A stretch of DNA of 64,000 nt from Rhizobiaceae bacterium (GTDB taxonomy: Bacteria > Pseudomonadota > Alphaproteobacteria > Rhizobiales > Rhizobiaceae), in contig JAMLJC010000001.1 in NCBI GenBank assembly GCA_023953845.1, positions 744,001 through 808,000 on the forward strand. The letters are read 5' to 3'. The first letter of the stretch is position 1. Each line of letters starts with the position of its first letter. A program made the position numbers and the translations under genes. The notes under the pieces are model-generated. The model worked only from the letters and a program-made list of their open reading frames with translations. It was not told where the DNA came from and ran no database searches. Below are positions 8,011 to 18,172 of this stretch, in pieces.

Positions 8011-8517
8011 ATGAATACCCTGACGATCGATATACGCAAGGCCGAACCCCGCGATGCGGACGCCATCGCCGACGTGCATCAGGCGGCATGGCAGGGCACC
8101 TATGCCGGCATCATCCCGCATCGTGCGCTCAACGGAATGCTCGGCCGGCGCGGGCCGCAATGGTGGGCGCACGCGATCCGGCGCGCGACGTCGATCCTCG
8201 TGGTCGACATGGGCGGCAAAGTGGCCGGCTACGCCACGATCGGCCGCAACCGGGCGCGGGAATTGCCGCAGCAGGGCGAAATCTACGAGCTCTACCTCAG
8301 GCCCGAATGCCAGGGCATCGGCCTCGGCACGCGGCTGTTCGCGGCGGCGCGGGCGCGGCTCGCGGCGCACAACATGAAAGGCCTCGTTGTGTGGGCGCTG
8401 GAGGACAATGTCGGCGCGCTCGACTTCTATGCCGGCGCCGGCGGCCGCGACATCGCGGAGGGCGTCGAGGTGTTCGACCAGAAGGCTCTGCGCAAGATCG
8501 CCTTTGCCTGGGACTGA
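8011..8517 (+). CDS. GNAT family N-acetyltransferase
   Basis: The 168-aa protein has the GNAT fold landmarks: an N-terminal IRKAEPRDADAIADVH motif, beta strand GEIYELYLRPECQGIGLGTRLF with the acetyl-CoA pyrophosphate loop (Q-G-I-G-L-G, about residues 96-101), and a C-terminal VWALEDNVGALDFYAGAGG segment. It acetylates an unknown amine. A 160-base spacer without a recognised feature separates it from the TPM gene. It converges on the aminotransferase gene. Confidence 0.85.
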   Translation: MNTLTIDIRKAEPRDADAIADVHQAAWQGTYAGIIPHRALNGMLGRRGPQWWAHAIRRATSILVVDMGGKVAGYATIGRNRARELPQQGEIYELYLRPECQGIGLGTRLFAAARARLAAHNMKGLVVWALEDNVGALDFYAGAGGRDIAEGVEVFDQKALRKIAFAWD

Positions 8518-8558
8518 CGCGTTCCGTAGCCTCCAGACTGAGGGTCAGGACCTGGCTC

Positions 8559-9989
8559 CTACCCGTTCCAGATGCCTTCCGTCCTGAGATCGTCCATGGT
8601 GCGCGAAATGCCCTCGCGCAGGATCGATGCCATCTCGTCGATCTCTTCGCGCGTGATGACGATCGGCGGCGACATGACGCACATATGGATCAGCGGCCGC
8701 ACCAGAAGACCGAGCGACTGGCAATGCGCGTCGATGCGGCGGCCGACATCCTTGTCGAGCCTGATCGGATTGTTGCTCTCGCGGTCCGCCACGCATTCGA
8801 CGCAGGCCATGAGGCCGACGCCGCGCACCTCGCCCACCAGCGGCAACTCCTCCAGTTCCTTCAGACGCGACTGGAAGTAGGGCGCGACCGCCCGCGCATG
8901 CTCCAGCGCGCCGTTTTCGAGCAGGTCGAGATTCTTCAGCGCCACCGCGCAGCCGATCGGATGGCTGGAATAGGTGAGGCCGTGGCCGAACAGGGCGTCC
9001 GGTCGGTTGGTGCGCCGCAGTTCCTCCAGCAGCCGCCCGGAGATCATGACGCCGCCGAGGGGGAAATAGCCCGAGGTCACGCCCTTGGCGAAGGTGATCA
9101 TGTCCGGCTCGATGTCGAACACATCGCCCGAGGCGAAGACATGGCCGAGCCGGCCGAAGGCTGTCACCACCTCGTCGGAGATGTAGAGGATGTCGTTGTC
9201 GCGGCAGAGGTCCCGGACGCGCTTGAGATAGCCGGGAGGCGGCACGATCACGCCGCCGGAGGCCTGGACCGGCTCGGCGATGAAGGCGCCGATGCGATCC
9301 GCGCCGATGCGCGCCACCGTCTCGCGGAACTCCTCGACGAGGGAATCGGCGAACGCCTCGACCGTCATGCCCGCCGGGCGGCGGATGGGATCGGGACTGG
9401 ACAGCCTGACCACCAGCTCGTCCGCCCCGTCCATCCAGTCGCGCTCGCGCGGGCGGCCGTTGAGCGAGGCCGAAAGATAGGTCGAGCCGTGATAGGCGCC
9501 GCCGCGCGACAGCACGATCTTCTTCTCGCGGCGGCCGCGCACATTGTTCATGAACTGCATGAAGCGCAGCGCCGTCTCGACCGCCGACGAGCCGCCCGTC
9601 GTGTAGAAGACATGGTTGAGATCGCCCGGCGCATGCGCCGCGAGCCGTTCCGCCAGCACCGCCGACGGCGCGTTCATCGTATACCACGGCGTGTTGTAGG
9701 ACAGCGCCATCGCCTGGTCGTAGAGGACCTGCGCCAGTTCGCGGTTGCGGTGGCCGAGATTGACGCACCACATGCCGGCCGGCCCGTCGATGAGCCGCCG
9801 GCCCTCCGCGTCGGTGATATGGACACCCTCGCCGGCGGTGATCAGGCCGAGCGCATCCGTGCCGATGGAGCCCGCGATCGGCCATGGCTGGATAAGATGG
9901 CGCTCGGCGAGTTGGACCGCATCCGGCGACCCGCCGTCGGAATCGGCAGGCATATTCGCGAGCTTTGTCCAGTCATGCGCTGCCGCCAT
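8559..9989 (-). CDS. Class III PLP aminotransferase (omega-amino acid / putrescine-pyruvate type)
   Basis: This 476-aa fold-type I aminotransferase carries all class III landmarks: GPAGMWCVNLGH near 69-80, TTGGSSAVETALRF near 130, SRGGAYHGSTY near 161, the metal-like ISDEVVTAFGR motif with D272, and FAKGVTSGYFPLGG with the Schiff-base Lys302. Enzymes of this branch transfer terminal amino groups from polyamines or omega-amino acids to pyruvate. It is divergent, across 246 bases, from a polyamine-type ABC transporter and an SDR, so a role in using an imported amine is plausible. The exact substrate cannot be read from sequence. Confidence 0.88.
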   Translation of the reverse strand: MAAAHDWTKLANMPADSDGGSPDAVQLAERHLIQPWPIAGSIGTDALGLITAGEGVHITDAEGRRLIDGPAGMWCVNLGHRNRELAQVLYDQAMALSYNTPWYTMNAPSAVLAERLAAHAPGDLNHVFYTTGGSSAVETALRFMQFMNNVRGRREKKIVLSRGGAYHGSTYLSASLNGRPRERDWMDGADELVVRLSSPDPIRRPAGMTVEAFADSLVEEFRETVARIGADRIGAFIAEPVQASGGVIVPPPGYLKRVRDLCRDNDILYISDEVVTAFGRLGHVFASGDVFDIEPDMITFAKGVTSGYFPLGGVMISGRLLEELRRTNRPDALFGHGLTYSSHPIGCAVALKNLDLLENGALEHARAVAPYFQSRLKELEELPLVGEVRGVGLMACVECVADRESNNPIRLDKDVGRRIDAHCQSLGLLVRPLIHMCVMSPPIVITREEIDEMASILREGISRTMDDLRTEGIWNG

Positions 9990-10235
9990 ACGAATTCTCC
10001 ACGATCATCGTTATTCAAAGCGCCGCGCTCGACTGGCACAAGCCATTGAAAATCCGGAGCTCATTTCCATCATTTTGAATGGCAGTTCAATCAATAGAGC
10101 AGAAATGCCGCTTGATTTCAATCTGCGAATGGGCATGATGCCGTCAAACGGCGCAATGGGACCGCCGCACAAGCAGGGGACGTGCATGTCGGAAGCGCCG
10201 GACATGCTGACCGGATATACGGAAGACCGCCTCCA

Positions 10236-11153
10236 ATGACGGTCGTCGCGGAAGGCTCGCCCCGTCTCAGCGCCTCCCGCTCCCGCCGTGGCCAGTGGCT
10301 GCAATCCGAAAGCTCCCAGGGCCTGGCCCTGATCAGCCCGACGCTCGCCTTCGCGCTCGTCATGCTCGTCGTGCCGATCATCGTGGTCGTCGCCCACAGC
10401 TTCTGGACGCAGCACTATCTGACGATCGACCGCACCTTCACCCTCGAACAGTATCGCATCGCGCTGACCGAGCCGATCTACCGCGACCTTTTGATGCGTT
10501 CGCTCTTCATCTCGCTTGTGGTGAGCGCCGCGACGGTCGCGCTGGCCTATCCGATCGCCTACTTCATCTCCTTCTACGGCGGGCGGCACAAGGGCCTGTG
10601 GCTCTTCCTCATCACCATCCCCTTCTGGACGAGCTACCTGCTCCGGGTGATGTCGTGGAAGGTGATTCTCGGCTTCAACGGCGTGCTGAACTCCGGCCTG
10701 ATGGGCATCGGCGTCATCGACGAGCCGTCGACCGCCTTCCTCTACAACACCACCGCCGTCGTCATCACGCTGACGCACGCCTGGGCGGCCTTCGCGATCC
10801 TGCCGATCTTCGTTTCGCTGGAGAAGATCGACCGCACGCTGCTGGAAGCCGCGACCGATCTCGGCGACGGACCGTTGCGCCGCTTCGTCCGCGTCACGCT
10901 GCCGCTTTCGCTGCCCGGCGTCATTTCGGCCATCCTGATCGTCATGATCCCGACGGTGGGCGACTTCGTCACGCCGAAGCTGGTCGGCGGCAAGGACGGC
11001 GTGATGATCGCCGGCGCCATCCAGTCGCAGTTCGGCAAGGGCGCCAACTGGCCGCTCGGCGCCGCGCTCTCGGTGACGACGATGATCGTGGTGACGGCCA
11101 TGGCCGCCGCGACGGTGCTGATCCTGCGCGGCATGGCGAGGCTGGCGCGATGA
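10236..11153 (+). CDS. ABC transporter permease, spermidine/putrescine (PotB) type
   Basis: The 305-aa protein has six predicted membrane helices and the EAA loop EAATDLGDGPLRRFVRVTLP (about residues 210-229) that contacts the ATPase. It belongs to the PotB-like permeases of polyamine and related amine importers. I start it at the ATG at 10236, just before the cytoplasmic basic segment, not at the upstream in-frame ATG. It overlaps the next permease by ATGA. No periplasmic binding protein gene is adjacent; the 246-base region upstream contains only a weak TTGAA-N6-TTCAA inverted repeat (10075-10090). Confidence 0.88.
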   Translation: MTVVAEGSPRLSASRSRRGQWLQSESSQGLALISPTLAFALVMLVVPIIVVVAHSFWTQHYLTIDRTFTLEQYRIALTEPIYRDLLMRSLFISLVVSAATVALAYPIAYFISFYGGRHKGLWLFLITIPFWTSYLLRVMSWKVILGFNGVLNSGLMGIGVIDEPSTAFLYNTTAVVITLTHAWAAFAILPIFVSLEKIDRTLLEAATDLGDGPLRRFVRVTLPLSLPGVISAILIVMIPTVGDFVTPKLVGGKDGVMIAGAIQSQFGKGANWPLGAALSVTTMIVVTAMAAATVLILRGMARLAR

Positions 11154-11971
11154 CCCTGCCGGGCAGACTGCTCGGCAAATGGCTGCCGGCCTATGCCTTC
11201 CTCTATATCGCGTTCCTCTATCTGCCCGTGCTGCTGCTGCCCGTGTTCTCGGTGAACACGGCTGCCACGCCCCGCTTCCCGCTGCAGGGCTACACGCTGA
11301 AATGGTACGAGAGCCTGCCGAATACGCCGGCGCTGCTCGACGCGGCGTGGAACAGCCTCGTCGTCGGCGTCGCCGCGTCCGTGCTCGCGACGGTGCTCGG
11401 CATCTGCGCCGCACGCGCCATCACCCGCTACCGCTTTCCCGGCCGGCGGCCGATCAACGGCCTGATCATGGCGCCGCTGGTGCTGCCGGAAATCATCGTC
11501 GCGGTGTCGCTGCTCATCGTGCTCCTGCAGCTCGGGCTCGAACTCTCGCTCTTCACCGTGGTGCTCGGCCACGTGCTGATCTGCATCCCCTATTCGATGA
11601 CGGTGCTCACCGCCGGCTTCGAGGGTTTCGACCGCAGCCTGGAGGAAGCGTCCGCCGACCTCGGCGAAACCGCCTTCGGCACCTTCCGGCGCGTCACGCT
11701 GCCGATGGTGGCCCCAGCCATCATCTCCTCGCTGCTCGTCTGCTTCACCATCTCGCTCGACGAGTTCATCCTGGCTTTTTTCCTCACCGGCACGGAGGTC
11801 ACGCTGCCGGTCTACATATGGGGCCAGCTCCGGTTTGCCGCCAAGCTGCCCAGTGTGCTGGCGCTCGGCACACTGCTCCTTATAGGGTCGTTCCTGCTGC
11901 TGAGCGTCGCCGAATTCCTGCGGCGGCGCGCGGAACGCCAGACCCGGATGACGGGAACCGCTCATGCCTGA
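11150..11971 (+). CDS. ABC transporter permease, PotC type
   Basis: The 273-aa partner permease has six helices and the EAA loop EASADLGETAFGTFRRVTLP near residue 165. The ATGA overlap with the PotB-type gene and the 8-base overlap with the ATPase show tight translational coupling. Together the two permeases make the heterodimeric channel of an amine importer. Confidence 0.88.
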   Translation: MTLPGRLLGKWLPAYAFLYIAFLYLPVLLLPVFSVNTAATPRFPLQGYTLKWYESLPNTPALLDAAWNSLVVGVAASVLATVLGICAARAITRYRFPGRRPINGLIMAPLVLPEIIVAVSLLIVLLQLGLELSLFTVVLGHVLICIPYSMTVLTAGFEGFDRSLEEASADLGETAFGTFRRVTLPMVAPAIISSLLVCFTISLDEFILAFFLTGTEVTLPVYIWGQLRFAAKLPSVLALGTLLLIGSFLLLSVAEFLRRRAERQTRMTGTAHA

Positions 11972-13055
11972 TCCGCGCGCCATGATCGAGATCCGCAACG
12001 TCACGCGAAGCTACGGCGCGTTCAAGGCTCTGAACGACGCCTCGCTCGTCATCCGGGAGGGTGAATTCTTCTCGCTGCTCGGCCCGTCGGGTTGCGGCAA
12101 GACCACGCTGCTGAGGATGATCGCCGGTTTCGACACGCCGACCAGCGGCTCCATCCTGGTCGATGGCCAGCCGATGGACGGCATTCCCGCCAACAGGCGG
12201 CCGACCAACATGGTGTTCCAGAGCTATGCCATCTTTCCGCATCTCAATGTCGAGCAGAACGTCGCCTACGGCCTGAAGCGACAGAAGCTCGACGCCGGCG
12301 AGGAGAAACGGCGCGTTGAGGAGGCCCTGTCGCAGGTGTCGCTCTCCGGCCTCGGCAAGCGGCGCGCGACGGAGCTTTCCGGCGGCCAGCGCCAGCGCGT
12401 CGCGCTCGCCCGCGCGCTCGTCATGCGGCCAAAGGTGCTTCTGCTCGACGAGCCTCTGTCGGCGCTGGACAAGAAGCTGCGCGAGCAGATGCAGGTGGAA
12501 CTGCGCCATCTCCAGCAGACCGTGGGCATCACCTTCGTGCTCGTCACCCACGACCAGTACGAAGCGCTGGCAATGTCAGACCGCATCGCCGTGATGTTCG
12601 GCGGCAACATCGCGCAGATCGCCGCGCCCAAGGAGATCTACCAGCGGCCCGTCAACCGGCAGGTGGCGGATTTTCTGGGGGGCATGAATTTCGTCAGCGC
12701 CGAAATCGTGGATGAGGAAGCGCAGGCGATCGTCGTCGACACGGCCGGCTTCGGCAGGGTGAAGACGGACAAGCCCGCCAGCTACAGGCGCAACGGCAAG
12801 GCGGCGACGCTTGGCATCCGGCCCGAGCGCCTGCGCGTGCTGTGGGACGATGCGACCGCCCAGCACGAAGTGGCGGGAACGGTGATCGACCGGCACTATT
12901 TTGGCGAGACGACGCATCTGATCGTCGAGGTGCCCGGCTTCGAGAAGCCGCTTTCGGTGGTCGAGACCAACAATTTCGGCGCCGACGACCTGCCGGTCGG
13001 CGCCGAAATCAGACTTGCCTACGATCCGGACGCGCTGGTCGCCCTGTCCGACTGA
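11964..13055 (+). CDS. ABC transporter ATP-binding protein, PotA type
   Basis: This 363-aa ATPase has a Walker A (GPSGCGKTT, residues 37-45), Q-loop (VFQSYAIFPHLNVEQNV), signature LSGGQRQRVALARAL, Walker B LLLDEPLSALD and H-loop VTHDQYEAL. The C-terminal part (about 240-363) is the TOBE regulatory domain of the PotA/MalK class. It energises the two upstream permeases. Start and stop lie within the coupled operon. Confidence 0.92.
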   Translation: MPDPRAMIEIRNVTRSYGAFKALNDASLVIREGEFFSLLGPSGCGKTTLLRMIAGFDTPTSGSILVDGQPMDGIPANRRPTNMVFQSYAIFPHLNVEQNVAYGLKRQKLDAGEEKRRVEEALSQVSLSGLGKRRATELSGGQRQRVALARALVMRPKVLLLDEPLSALDKKLREQMQVELRHLQQTVGITFVLVTHDQYEALAMSDRIAVMFGGNIAQIAAPKEIYQRPVNRQVADFLGGMNFVSAEIVDEEAQAIVVDTAGFGRVKTDKPASYRRNGKAATLGIRPERLRVLWDDATAQHEVAGTVIDRHYFGETTHLIVEVPGFEKPLSVVETNNFGADDLPVGAEIRLAYDPDALVALSD

Positions 13056-13152
13056 ACAGCCTCCCGCAACGGCCTTTTTGCCCTGCGATCTTCTATACGC
13101 CGCCACCGCGGCGTGCGACAAACCGTGCCGGCAGCAACGAGGGGGAAGAAAC

Positions 13153-13944
13153 ATGCGTTTGCCGGAGGGAAGCGTTGCCTGGGTGACCGGCGCGGGCAGC
13201 GGCATAGGTCAGGCCTGCGCCGTGACGCTGGCGAAAGCCGGCGCCACCGTGGCGCTCACCGGGCGGCGCAAAGAGGCGCTGGAAGAGACGGCGGCGATGA
13301 TTGCGGGGATCGACGCGCCCGCGCCGACGCTGGTTGCGTGCGACGTCACGGACCATGTGTCGGTCGCCGATGCCTACGCCACGATCGAAAAGGCGCACGG
13401 CGCGCCGCTGGTGCTGGTCAACAGCGCCGGCTGGAACGTCACCCGCCGCCATTGGGACAATCTCGCGCCCGAAGGTGCGTCGCAGGTGGTCGACATCGAT
13501 CTGAAGGCGATGTTCTATTGCACGCTCGCCGTGCTGCCGGCGATGCGCGCGCGCCGCGACGGCCGCATCGTGCACATCTGCTCGCAGGCCGGCGTGTCGC
13601 TGCAGACGGTCAGCGGACCAAGCTATTCCGCCGCGAAGACGGGCGTCGTCGCCATGAGCGCCAGCCTGAACGCCGAGCAGGGCATCCACGGCATCCGATC
13701 GATCTGCATCTCGCCGGGCGAGGTCGAGACCCCGATCCTCAACACGCGCCCCTCCCCGCCCACCATGGCCGAGCGGGAGCTGATGCTCCAGCCGCAGGAC
13801 GTGGCGGACGCCGTGCTGTTCTCCGTCACGCTGCCTGCACGCGCCTGCGTGACGGAACTTGTGATTCTGCCCACCGACGACCGTCATGTCCGCGAACGCG
13901 CCCGCGCCATCGAGGCGCTGACAAGGCGGCAGGACGGGCTTTGA
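13153..13944 (+). CDS. SDR family oxidoreductase
   Basis: The 263-aa protein is a classical short-chain dehydrogenase: TGAGSGIG cofactor motif (residues 12-19), VNSAGW (the NAG equivalent), catalytic Ser in the ICSQAG region and Y-S-A-A-K (about residues 159-163). GAGGGGG precedes its ATG. It follows the ABC transporter by 97 bases on the same strand and may oxidise or reduce a product of the imported compound, for example an aldehyde made by the divergent aminotransferase; that link is inference. Confidence 0.85.
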   Translation: MRLPEGSVAWVTGAGSGIGQACAVTLAKAGATVALTGRRKEALEETAAMIAGIDAPAPTLVACDVTDHVSVADAYATIEKAHGAPLVLVNSAGWNVTRRHWDNLAPEGASQVVDIDLKAMFYCTLAVLPAMRARRDGRIVHICSQAGVSLQTVSGPSYSAAKTGVVAMSASLNAEQGIHGIRSICISPGEVETPILNTRPSPPTMAERELMLQPQDVADAVLFSVTLPARACVTELVILPTDDRHVRERARAIEALTRRQDGL

Positions 13945-13972
13945 GCAGTCGTGCACGACCATGAAAAAGGAG

Positions 13973-14000
13973 ACCATTCGTTCAAAGTTTAACGAATGGT
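13973..14000. repeat. Perfect 10-bp inverted repeat
   Basis: ACCATTCGTT (13973-13982) and AACGAATGGT (13991-14000) are exact inverted repeats around an 8-base AT-rich spacer. It lies 28 bases after the SDR stop. No T-run follows on the plus strand. It could be a regulator binding site for the following hypothetical gene or a weak end-of-operon hairpin. Confidence 0.6.
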
Positions 14001-14103
14001 TGAGAAGAGGATTAAGCCCAACTGGAGAAATCCCGGAGAAAGAGCCGCCGATGAGGTAAAATGAGGCCTGTGTCTTATCGATGCATCCGCGTCGGAGGGT
14101 CGC

Positions 14104-14649
14104 ATGCAACTGACGATCTCGCAGATCGGCTCCGCCTCGCCTTACTGGGTCGCGCGCTATGTGCCGGCATACAGCATGGGCGTCCGCAACGGCAGCGCCA
14201 ACACCGCCGAGCCTGCCGGCAGCGTATCGGCCATGCCTGTGGTGGAACTCGGGGAACTGGAAACGGAGTACGACCAGTTCGGCCGTTTCGGCGCGTCGGC
14301 CGCGCGCGCCTCCGACGGAGGCGAGCCTGCAACCGCGCACCGTTCCGGCATCAATGCCAGCAAGCATTTCCGCTCGGGCCAGGTGACCGTCAGCGAGCTT
14401 GAGCAGGAATATGCCCGTTCGATGCTGGCGCTGACCACCGGACCGGACAGCGGCACCGATGTGCGGCGTTTCATTCCGTCCGGCATGACGGAATATCAAG
14501 TCTATCAGCTCTACGACTTCCAGTATCGCTGGGCGATCGAGGTGGAGCGCCGGGCGCTGGCACGGCAGGCGGCGGAAACGCAGCACCCTGCCCGCGCCGA
14601 TGTTCCGGCTGTCGAAAGCCCGGGCCTGGAAGCGGATTTCCGGCGCTGA
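14104..14649 (+). CDS. Hypothetical protein
   Basis: The 181-aa protein is not recognised. It lacks a signal peptide and membrane helices; the middle (about 46-125) is rich in acidic and small residues and includes ELGELETEYDQFGR and a related VSELEQEYARSM, which may be a short internal duplication. The C-terminal third is helical and charged. CGGAGGG precedes the ATG at good spacing, and codon use looks like its neighbours, so it is probably real. It converges on the atp operon, whose terminator lies between the two. Confidence 0.5.
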   Translation: MQLTISQIGSASPYWVARYVPAYSMGVRNGSANTAEPAGSVSAMPVVELGELETEYDQFGRFGASAARASDGGEPATAHRSGINASKHFRSGQVTVSELEQEYARSMLALTTGPDSGTDVRRFIPSGMTEYQVYQLYDFQYRWAIEVERRALARQAAETQHPARADVPAVESPGLEADFRR

Positions 14650-14675
14650 AGGTCTTCTTTCGTCAAGAATGAGAA

Positions 14676-14695
14676 TGGCCGCCTTTCGGCGGCCA
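14676..14695 (-). terminator. Rho-independent terminator of the atp operon
   Basis: GGCCGCC and GGCGGCC form a stable hairpin. Read on the minus strand the loop is GAAA and the stem is followed by the T-rich ATTCTCATTCTT. It lies 33 bases past the atpC stop. It may also serve the convergent hypothetical gene. Confidence 0.75.
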
Positions 14696-14727
14696 GTTCG
14701 CAAACGATCGTCTTCCGGCGAATTACC

Positions 14728-15132
14728 TCACGCCGGCAGGATGGCGCCTTCCAACGTCGTCAGCTGGTTCAGGAACTCTTCCGCCTTCGTCCGCGCATGC
14801 TCGGTCTTCGCGTCGGCAAGATCTTCCTTCGCCGACTGGATGCGGCGGGCGATATCCGCACGGTCGATGTCGTCCACATGCACCGCCGATTCGGCCAGCA
14901 ACGTGCAGCCTGAAGGCAGGATGTCGGCAAAGCCGCCGAACACCACGTAACGGTCTTCCTTGCCGGAAGCAGGCTTCACCGTCACCACGCCCGGCTTGAT
15001 CGTGGTCATCACAGGCGCATGGTTGGCCATCACCGTCATTTCGCCTTCCGAGCCCGGAATGACCACCGCCTCGACTGTCTCGGAGACGAGAAGGCGTTCG
15101 GGCGAGACGAGTTCAAATTGGAAGCTTGCCAT
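14728..15132 (-). CDS. atpC: F1F0 ATP synthase subunit epsilon
   Basis: The 134-aa protein begins FQFELVSPERLLVSETVEAVVIPGSEGEM and shows the N-terminal beta-sandwich followed by two C-terminal helices of the epsilon subunit, which links the rotor to the catalytic head and inhibits ATP hydrolysis. The ATG at 15132 is chosen over an upstream in-frame TTG because the family begins there. It is the last gene of the leftward atp operon and is separated from atpD by an extra ORF, unlike the usual direct atpD-atpC order. Confidence 0.93.
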   Translation of the reverse strand: MASFQFELVSPERLLVSETVEAVVIPGSEGEMTVMANHAPVMTTIKPGVVTVKPASGKEDRYVVFGGFADILPSGCTLLAESAVHVDDIDRADIARRIQSAKEDLADAKTEHARTKAEEFLNQLTTLEGAILPA

Positions 15133-15150
15133 GCTCAGTCGATCCAATCT

Positions 15151-15603
15151 CTAGACATGCGGGATAGCCTTGCGAACCGCCTCGGCTACCTCCGGTGGGC
15201 ATCCCGAGATCTTGTCCAGCCGCGGCCAGACTTCGGGATACATATTTGCGATCCGCGCGCCCAGCCTGAGGACAAAGAAAGCCGTCCCGCCGATCTTGCC
15301 GCTGCCCGTCGCGACGCTTACGCGGCCGTCGGGCTGGGGATGGTTGATCGCCCGCTGGTGGGCAAAGATCGCCTGGACAAGCGGGTCGCTATCCGTGCCG
15401 CTGCAACTCCCGGTGAGCTGGACGGCGCCATACAGCGCCTTGCGATCCATGGGCGTCTCGGGTTGGGCGAGGGCAAGACGGTAGTACCACTGGATATAGA
15501 GCACATCGGCGCGCACATTGTTTTGCCCGCTTCTTCCAACCGAACAGTCCACATTCCACAGAATGTCGAAGTGGTCCCCGTCCGAATGGAGATACGCTTT
15601 CAT
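15151..15603 (-). CDS. Hypothetical protein inserted between atpD and atpC
   Basis: This 150-aa ORF has no family I recognise. It has several Trp and Tyr residues, one pair of Cys (about residues 67 and 134) and no clear signal peptide or membrane helix. It ends 18 bases before atpC and follows atpD by 54 bases, which hold a 10-bp perfect hairpin. GAGGGG lies right before its ATG, closer than ideal. I recall that some Mesorhizobium relatives also carry an unknown gene here; I could not verify this. Its position suggests co-transcription with the ATP synthase. Confidence 0.6.
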   Translation of the reverse strand: MKAYLHSDGDHFDILWNVDCSVGRSGQNNVRADVLYIQWYYRLALAQPETPMDRKALYGAVQLTGSCSGTDSDPLVQAIFAHQRAINHPQPDGRVSVATGSGKIGGTAFFVLRLGARIANMYPEVWPRLDKISGCPPEVAEAVRKAIPHV

Positions 15604-15620
15604 CCCCTCACCAGCCCCGT

Positions 15621-15648
15621 TTGCAGCGCGCCTTCAGACGCGCTGCAA
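15621..15648 (-). repeat. Hairpin between atpD and the inserted ORF
   Basis: TTGCAGCGCG (15621-15630) and CGCGCTGCAA (15639-15648) are perfect inverted repeats with an 8-base loop, starting 10 bases before the atpD stop side boundary at 15658. No T-run follows, so it is more likely an mRNA processing or stability element than a full terminator. Confidence 0.65.
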
Positions 15649-15657
15649 GACATAGCA

Positions 15658-17238
<1,581 letters not shown>

Positions 17239-17262
17239 CGTCCTTACCCTTCTCGTAATTCC

Positions 17263-18144
17263 CTAGAGCGCCTCGGCGCCCGAAATGATCTCGATCAGTT
17301 CCTTGGTGATCTGCGCCTGACGCTGGCGGTTATACGTGATCGATAGCTTGTTGATCATGTCGCCTGCGTTGCGCGTCGCGCTGTCCATCGCGCTCATCTT
17401 GGCGCCCATCTCGCCCGCCGCGTTTTCGAGCAGCGCGCGGAAGATCTGGACGGAGATGTTGCGCGGGATGAGATCCGAGAGGATCTCGCCCGGCTCCGGC
17501 TCGTATTCGTAAGCGGCGGAACCGTTGCCGGCTTCGGCCGACCCCGCGGGCGCAGCCGCCGGGATGATCTGCTGGGCGGTCGGAATCTGCGAGATGACCG
17601 ACTTGAATTCCGAATAGATCAGCGTGCAGACGTCGAACTGGCCGTCATTGAAGAGCGCGATGATCTTCCTGGCGATGGCGTCGGCATTGGCGAAGCCGAT
17701 CTGCTTGACCTCGCGCAGCTCGATGCGGTCGATGATCAGGCTGCCGTATTCGCGGCGCAATATGTCGTTGCCCTTCTTGCCGACGGTGATGATCTTCACC
17801 GCCTTGCCGGCCGCCTGCAGCCTGCGGATATGCTCGCGGGCCAGACGCGCGATCTGCGAGTTGAAGCCGCCGCAAAGGCCGCGTTCCGCCGTGCAGACGA
17901 CGAGAAGATGCGTGTCGTCCCTGCCCGTGCCGCTCATCAGAGCCGGCGCGTCGCCGCCCGAGCCGACCGCCTGCGTGATGTTGGAGAGAACGGCCCCCAT
18001 GCGCTGGGCGTAGGGACGCGCAGCCTCCGCCGCCTCCTGGGCGCGGCGCAGCTTCGCCGCGGCGACCATCTGCATCGCCTTGGTGATCTTCTGCGTCGCC
18101 TTCACCGAGGCGATGCGGTTGCGGAGATCTTTGAGTGACGGCAT
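17263..18144 (-). CDS. atpG: F1F0 ATP synthase subunit gamma
   Basis: The 293-aa central stalk subunit starts MPSLKDLRNRIASVKATQKITKAMQMV-type helix and ends with the long C-terminal helix containing NRQRQAQITKELIEI. The segment CTAERGLCGGFNSQIAR is conserved. It rotates inside the alpha3-beta3 ring. It lies 28 bases after atpA in the leftward operon. Confidence 0.96.
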   Translation of the reverse strand: MPSLKDLRNRIASVKATQKITKAMQMVAAAKLRRAQEAAEAARPYAQRMGAVLSNITQAVGSGGDAPALMSGTGRDDTHLLVVCTAERGLCGGFNSQIARLAREHIRRLQAAGKAVKIITVGKKGNDILRREYGSLIIDRIELREVKQIGFANADAIARKIIALFNDGQFDVCTLIYSEFKSVISQIPTAQQIIPAAAPAGSAEAGNGSAAYEYEPEPGEILSDLIPRNISVQIFRALLENAAGEMGAKMSAMDSATRNAGDMINKLSITYNRQRQAQITKELIEIISGAEAL

Positions 18145-18172
18145 TCGCCAGCCCTAGCTTTCTGAGGTCAGG

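Noticed and set aside
10075..10090. TTGAA-N6-TTCAA repeat before the PotB-type gene as operator
   Set aside because: Arms of five bases are too short to separate from chance.
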